A program made the translations under genes and the position numbers. A DNA stretch of 64,000 bases from Prosapia bicincta (taxonomy: Eukaryota > Arthropoda > Insecta > Hemiptera > Cercopidae): positions 64,291,753 to 64,355,752 of the forward strand of contig JBAIZL010000004.1 in NCBI GenBank assembly GCA_036971475.1. The letters are read 5' to 3'. The notes beneath the pieces were generated by a model that saw nothing but the letters and a program-made list of their open reading frames with translations, had not been told where the DNA came from and made no database searches. Shown here piece by piece: positions 62,168 through 64,000 of this stretch. Position 1 is the stretch's first letter. Every line of letters begins with the position of its first letter.

Positions 62168-63599
62168 GTGAAGAATTGTGTGGTTTTTCCGGTAATGTAT
62201 TATGACTACCACTTCTCCTTTAATAGTATGTTCATGTGTTCATACTAGATCTACTTCGGAATTGTTTTAATGGTCAATCTTTATAACATGGGAAACCATG
62301 AAGTTTTATTTCAATACCTTTTTTTTTAATTCAGAAGTATATTTAGAACTTACAGTACCACGATTATTTACTCATAAAAAAAACATGGAATTACACTCCC
62401 TGCTAATTTTAATAACCTTGTTCACGTATTTTTATATGTTCGTTATTTGCACAATATGATTCTAGGTGAGTGTATAAATGTGCATCCTGAACCAATAGAG
62501 ATTATAATAAGTATATAAATATTCCCTCAATAAAAGGTCTTTGTGATGAAGATAGCTAAAACAATACATATGTTTATGTTACGAACGTGTATTTCTTTCT
62601 ACTCGTTTATTTGTAGATGTGGTCGTGACCACGTGGCTGAAACGTTAGGTCTCCTGGAACGTAATCCTATTGGTTGTTTCCTTATGGTCTCCTGTACAAC
62701 ATTTATTTAGATGTATGGTCTTAAATATGCACAGACTTATAATAATAATATATAACAAAATCTTTTCGTTCCTAAAACAAAAAGTCTTTCCTGAATTTTT
62801 TATGAAAGAAAATCAAACATTAAATGAAATAATAAATTCAGAGCAACGTATCGCAGAGTGTTTACCCAAAGAAAGTTGATTTAATTGATGCAAGACAATA
62901 AAAACAATTAGTAGTTATAAGAATATATATGTAAATCATCAAAAAAATAATACAAATATAATAAATTTACATGTATTTGTTGCTTACTTGTAACTTTTTA
63001 GATGATACTTATTGTTGTCTTAAAAAATATATTGTTCTTCTCTCTGATTCTTCGTTAAAATCTTACGTTAATAAAATATACTGTACTATTTCCTAAATAC
63101 GAACAGAAACATTTTGATTTAAAGTTCCTCATGTTTCAATAAATCTTACAATAAACAAACAATTGGCTAAATTTTTCGAATTCAAAACTTTAATTGGTTC
63201 TGTATCTCAGAAATTGTTCATTTTAATGAAGTAAATAAAACTCCTAAAAATAACTTAGGAAGAAGAAAAACAAAATTAAAAGTTTTAATTTCCAAACAGA
63301 GATAGAAAATTGCCAATTGTTATCTTATTCGATGCAATTGTTAAAACGGCCTTGTTATTCATATTCAATAAATAAAGGAGAAATAAGATAAAGATTTAAA
63401 GTAAAGAGGTAAAGTAAGGTACAATACAATTTGTAGAACACTTCTGTAGCTTAACGGTATCATTTTGGAATAATATGAATTATACCATTTAAACATTTCG
63501 TACTCATTTAATACATTTTACCTACTCATCTATTATCATGGAAATTATACTGCTTACCATTCTCAGTTACATAAATATATATCGTTTTTAAGGATTGGC

Positions 63600-64000
63600 A
63601 GTTCAGCAACCTGCAAAGAACTTTAAGTTCTTTAAATTCTTTTAAGCGGAAAACAACTTCTCGGATAGGCTTTATGCACTTGATGTTTATGAAAAGGCTT
63701 TGAAGTAAAAGTTTTATTTATGTAGAAAAACTTTGCTTTCCCATAGAAAGCAGTAATTTATCCAAATATATATTCCGTTTGGGAGTTTTTCTAAAATTCA
63801 AAATTATTTTCATAGCACACATTTCTGACACTATCACAATATTTCATTGAACAATAAAATAACACGTAACTAGGAATAGTGGTAATTCATCCAATCTTCA
63901 ATATATATTCCTATGCAGCAAGAACCTAGGTAACAGGCTTATTTATCATACCACTCATGCATTAAGCTTCCTCAAGCGTAGACTGGCTAACGAGCTAACA
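63600..64000. other. AT-rich right edge of the window
   Basis: No gene. 63,900-63,975 resembles 36,360-36,445, the end of segmental copy 1, so the duplication probably continues past the window. Confidence 0.5.

Larger units (their letters stand above)
55950..63980 (+). repeat. Segmental duplication copy 3 (diverged)
   Basis: It is collinear with copy 2 over the blocks 56.64-57.06, 60.00-60.26, 60.39-60.52, 60.75-60.97, 61.02-61.08, 62.36-62.74 and 63.13-63.56 kb, and with copy 1 at 56.02-56.17, 56.85-57.06 and 63.90-63.98 kb. It runs to or beyond the window edge. PLE palindromes at 61.4-61.9 kb interrupt it and are absent from the matching part of copy 2. Confidence 0.72.

Overview
The window looks like a piece of an AT-rich (by eye about 70 percent A+T) invertebrate nuclear genome, most likely an insect or other arthropod. 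The evidence is the mixture of mobile elements: a Jockey-clade non-LTR retrotransposon, an endonuclease-bearing Penelope-like element (PLE), a mariner transposon and a decayed IS630/Tc1-type transposase. There are also many long (TA)n microsatellites, a long-period satellite and no bacterial-style gene packing. I found no convincing host protein-coding gene. Every protein I can recognise belongs to a mobile element. The species is not identifiable from the sequence alone.

Layout: (1) 1-17,824 is a head-to-tail satellite of 2,071-bp units, 8.6 copies, open at the left edge of the window. Shared variants show a three-unit higher-order repeat (6,213 bp) for copies 1-6. (2) 17,825-23,200 is array flank: a block of degenerate short repeats, one tRNA-like SINE head and otherwise unassigned AT-rich DNA. 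(3) About 23.2-64.0 kb is built from at least three old, diverged, direct segmental copies (roughly 23.2-36.5, 38.0-47.9 and 55.9-64.0 kb). They are recognisable from collinear blocks of similar non-coding sequence and are interrupted by different mobile elements. (4) 47.9-54.0 kb is a nested insertion: a 5'-truncated, decayed PLE (reverse transcriptase, GIY-YIG endonuclease, hammerhead-ribozyme-like 3' end) split by a nearly complete 4.6-kb Jockey-type element flanked by a 14-15 bp target-site duplication. (5) 54.87-55.79 kb is a 5'-truncated mariner relic.

The most unusual theme is a set of hammerhead-ribozyme-like cores (CTGATGA, a self-pairing stem II, then GAAA). One is at the 3' end of the PLE. 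Others lie in short palindromic fragments elsewhere (25.3, 30.4, 36.5, 44.1, 61.45, 61.55 and 61.77 kb). The PLE family carries a tail ending in TTCTTTAT followed by (TA)n, so several of the long (TA)n tracts seem to have been deposited or seeded by PLE ends. Hammerhead ribozymes in PLE termini are established knowledge. The tiny palindromic derivatives that carry them on both strands are the part most worth checking.

Within the nested element the parts would have worked as follows. Jockey ORF1 (nucleic-acid chaperone with three CCHC knuckles) and ORF2 (endonuclease plus reverse transcriptase) form the retrotransposition particle and carry out target-primed reverse transcription. The PLE would have used its RT and GIY-YIG endonuclease with ribozyme-bearing termini. 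Only the Jockey ORF2 is intact; all other coding regions are broken by stops or frameshifts.
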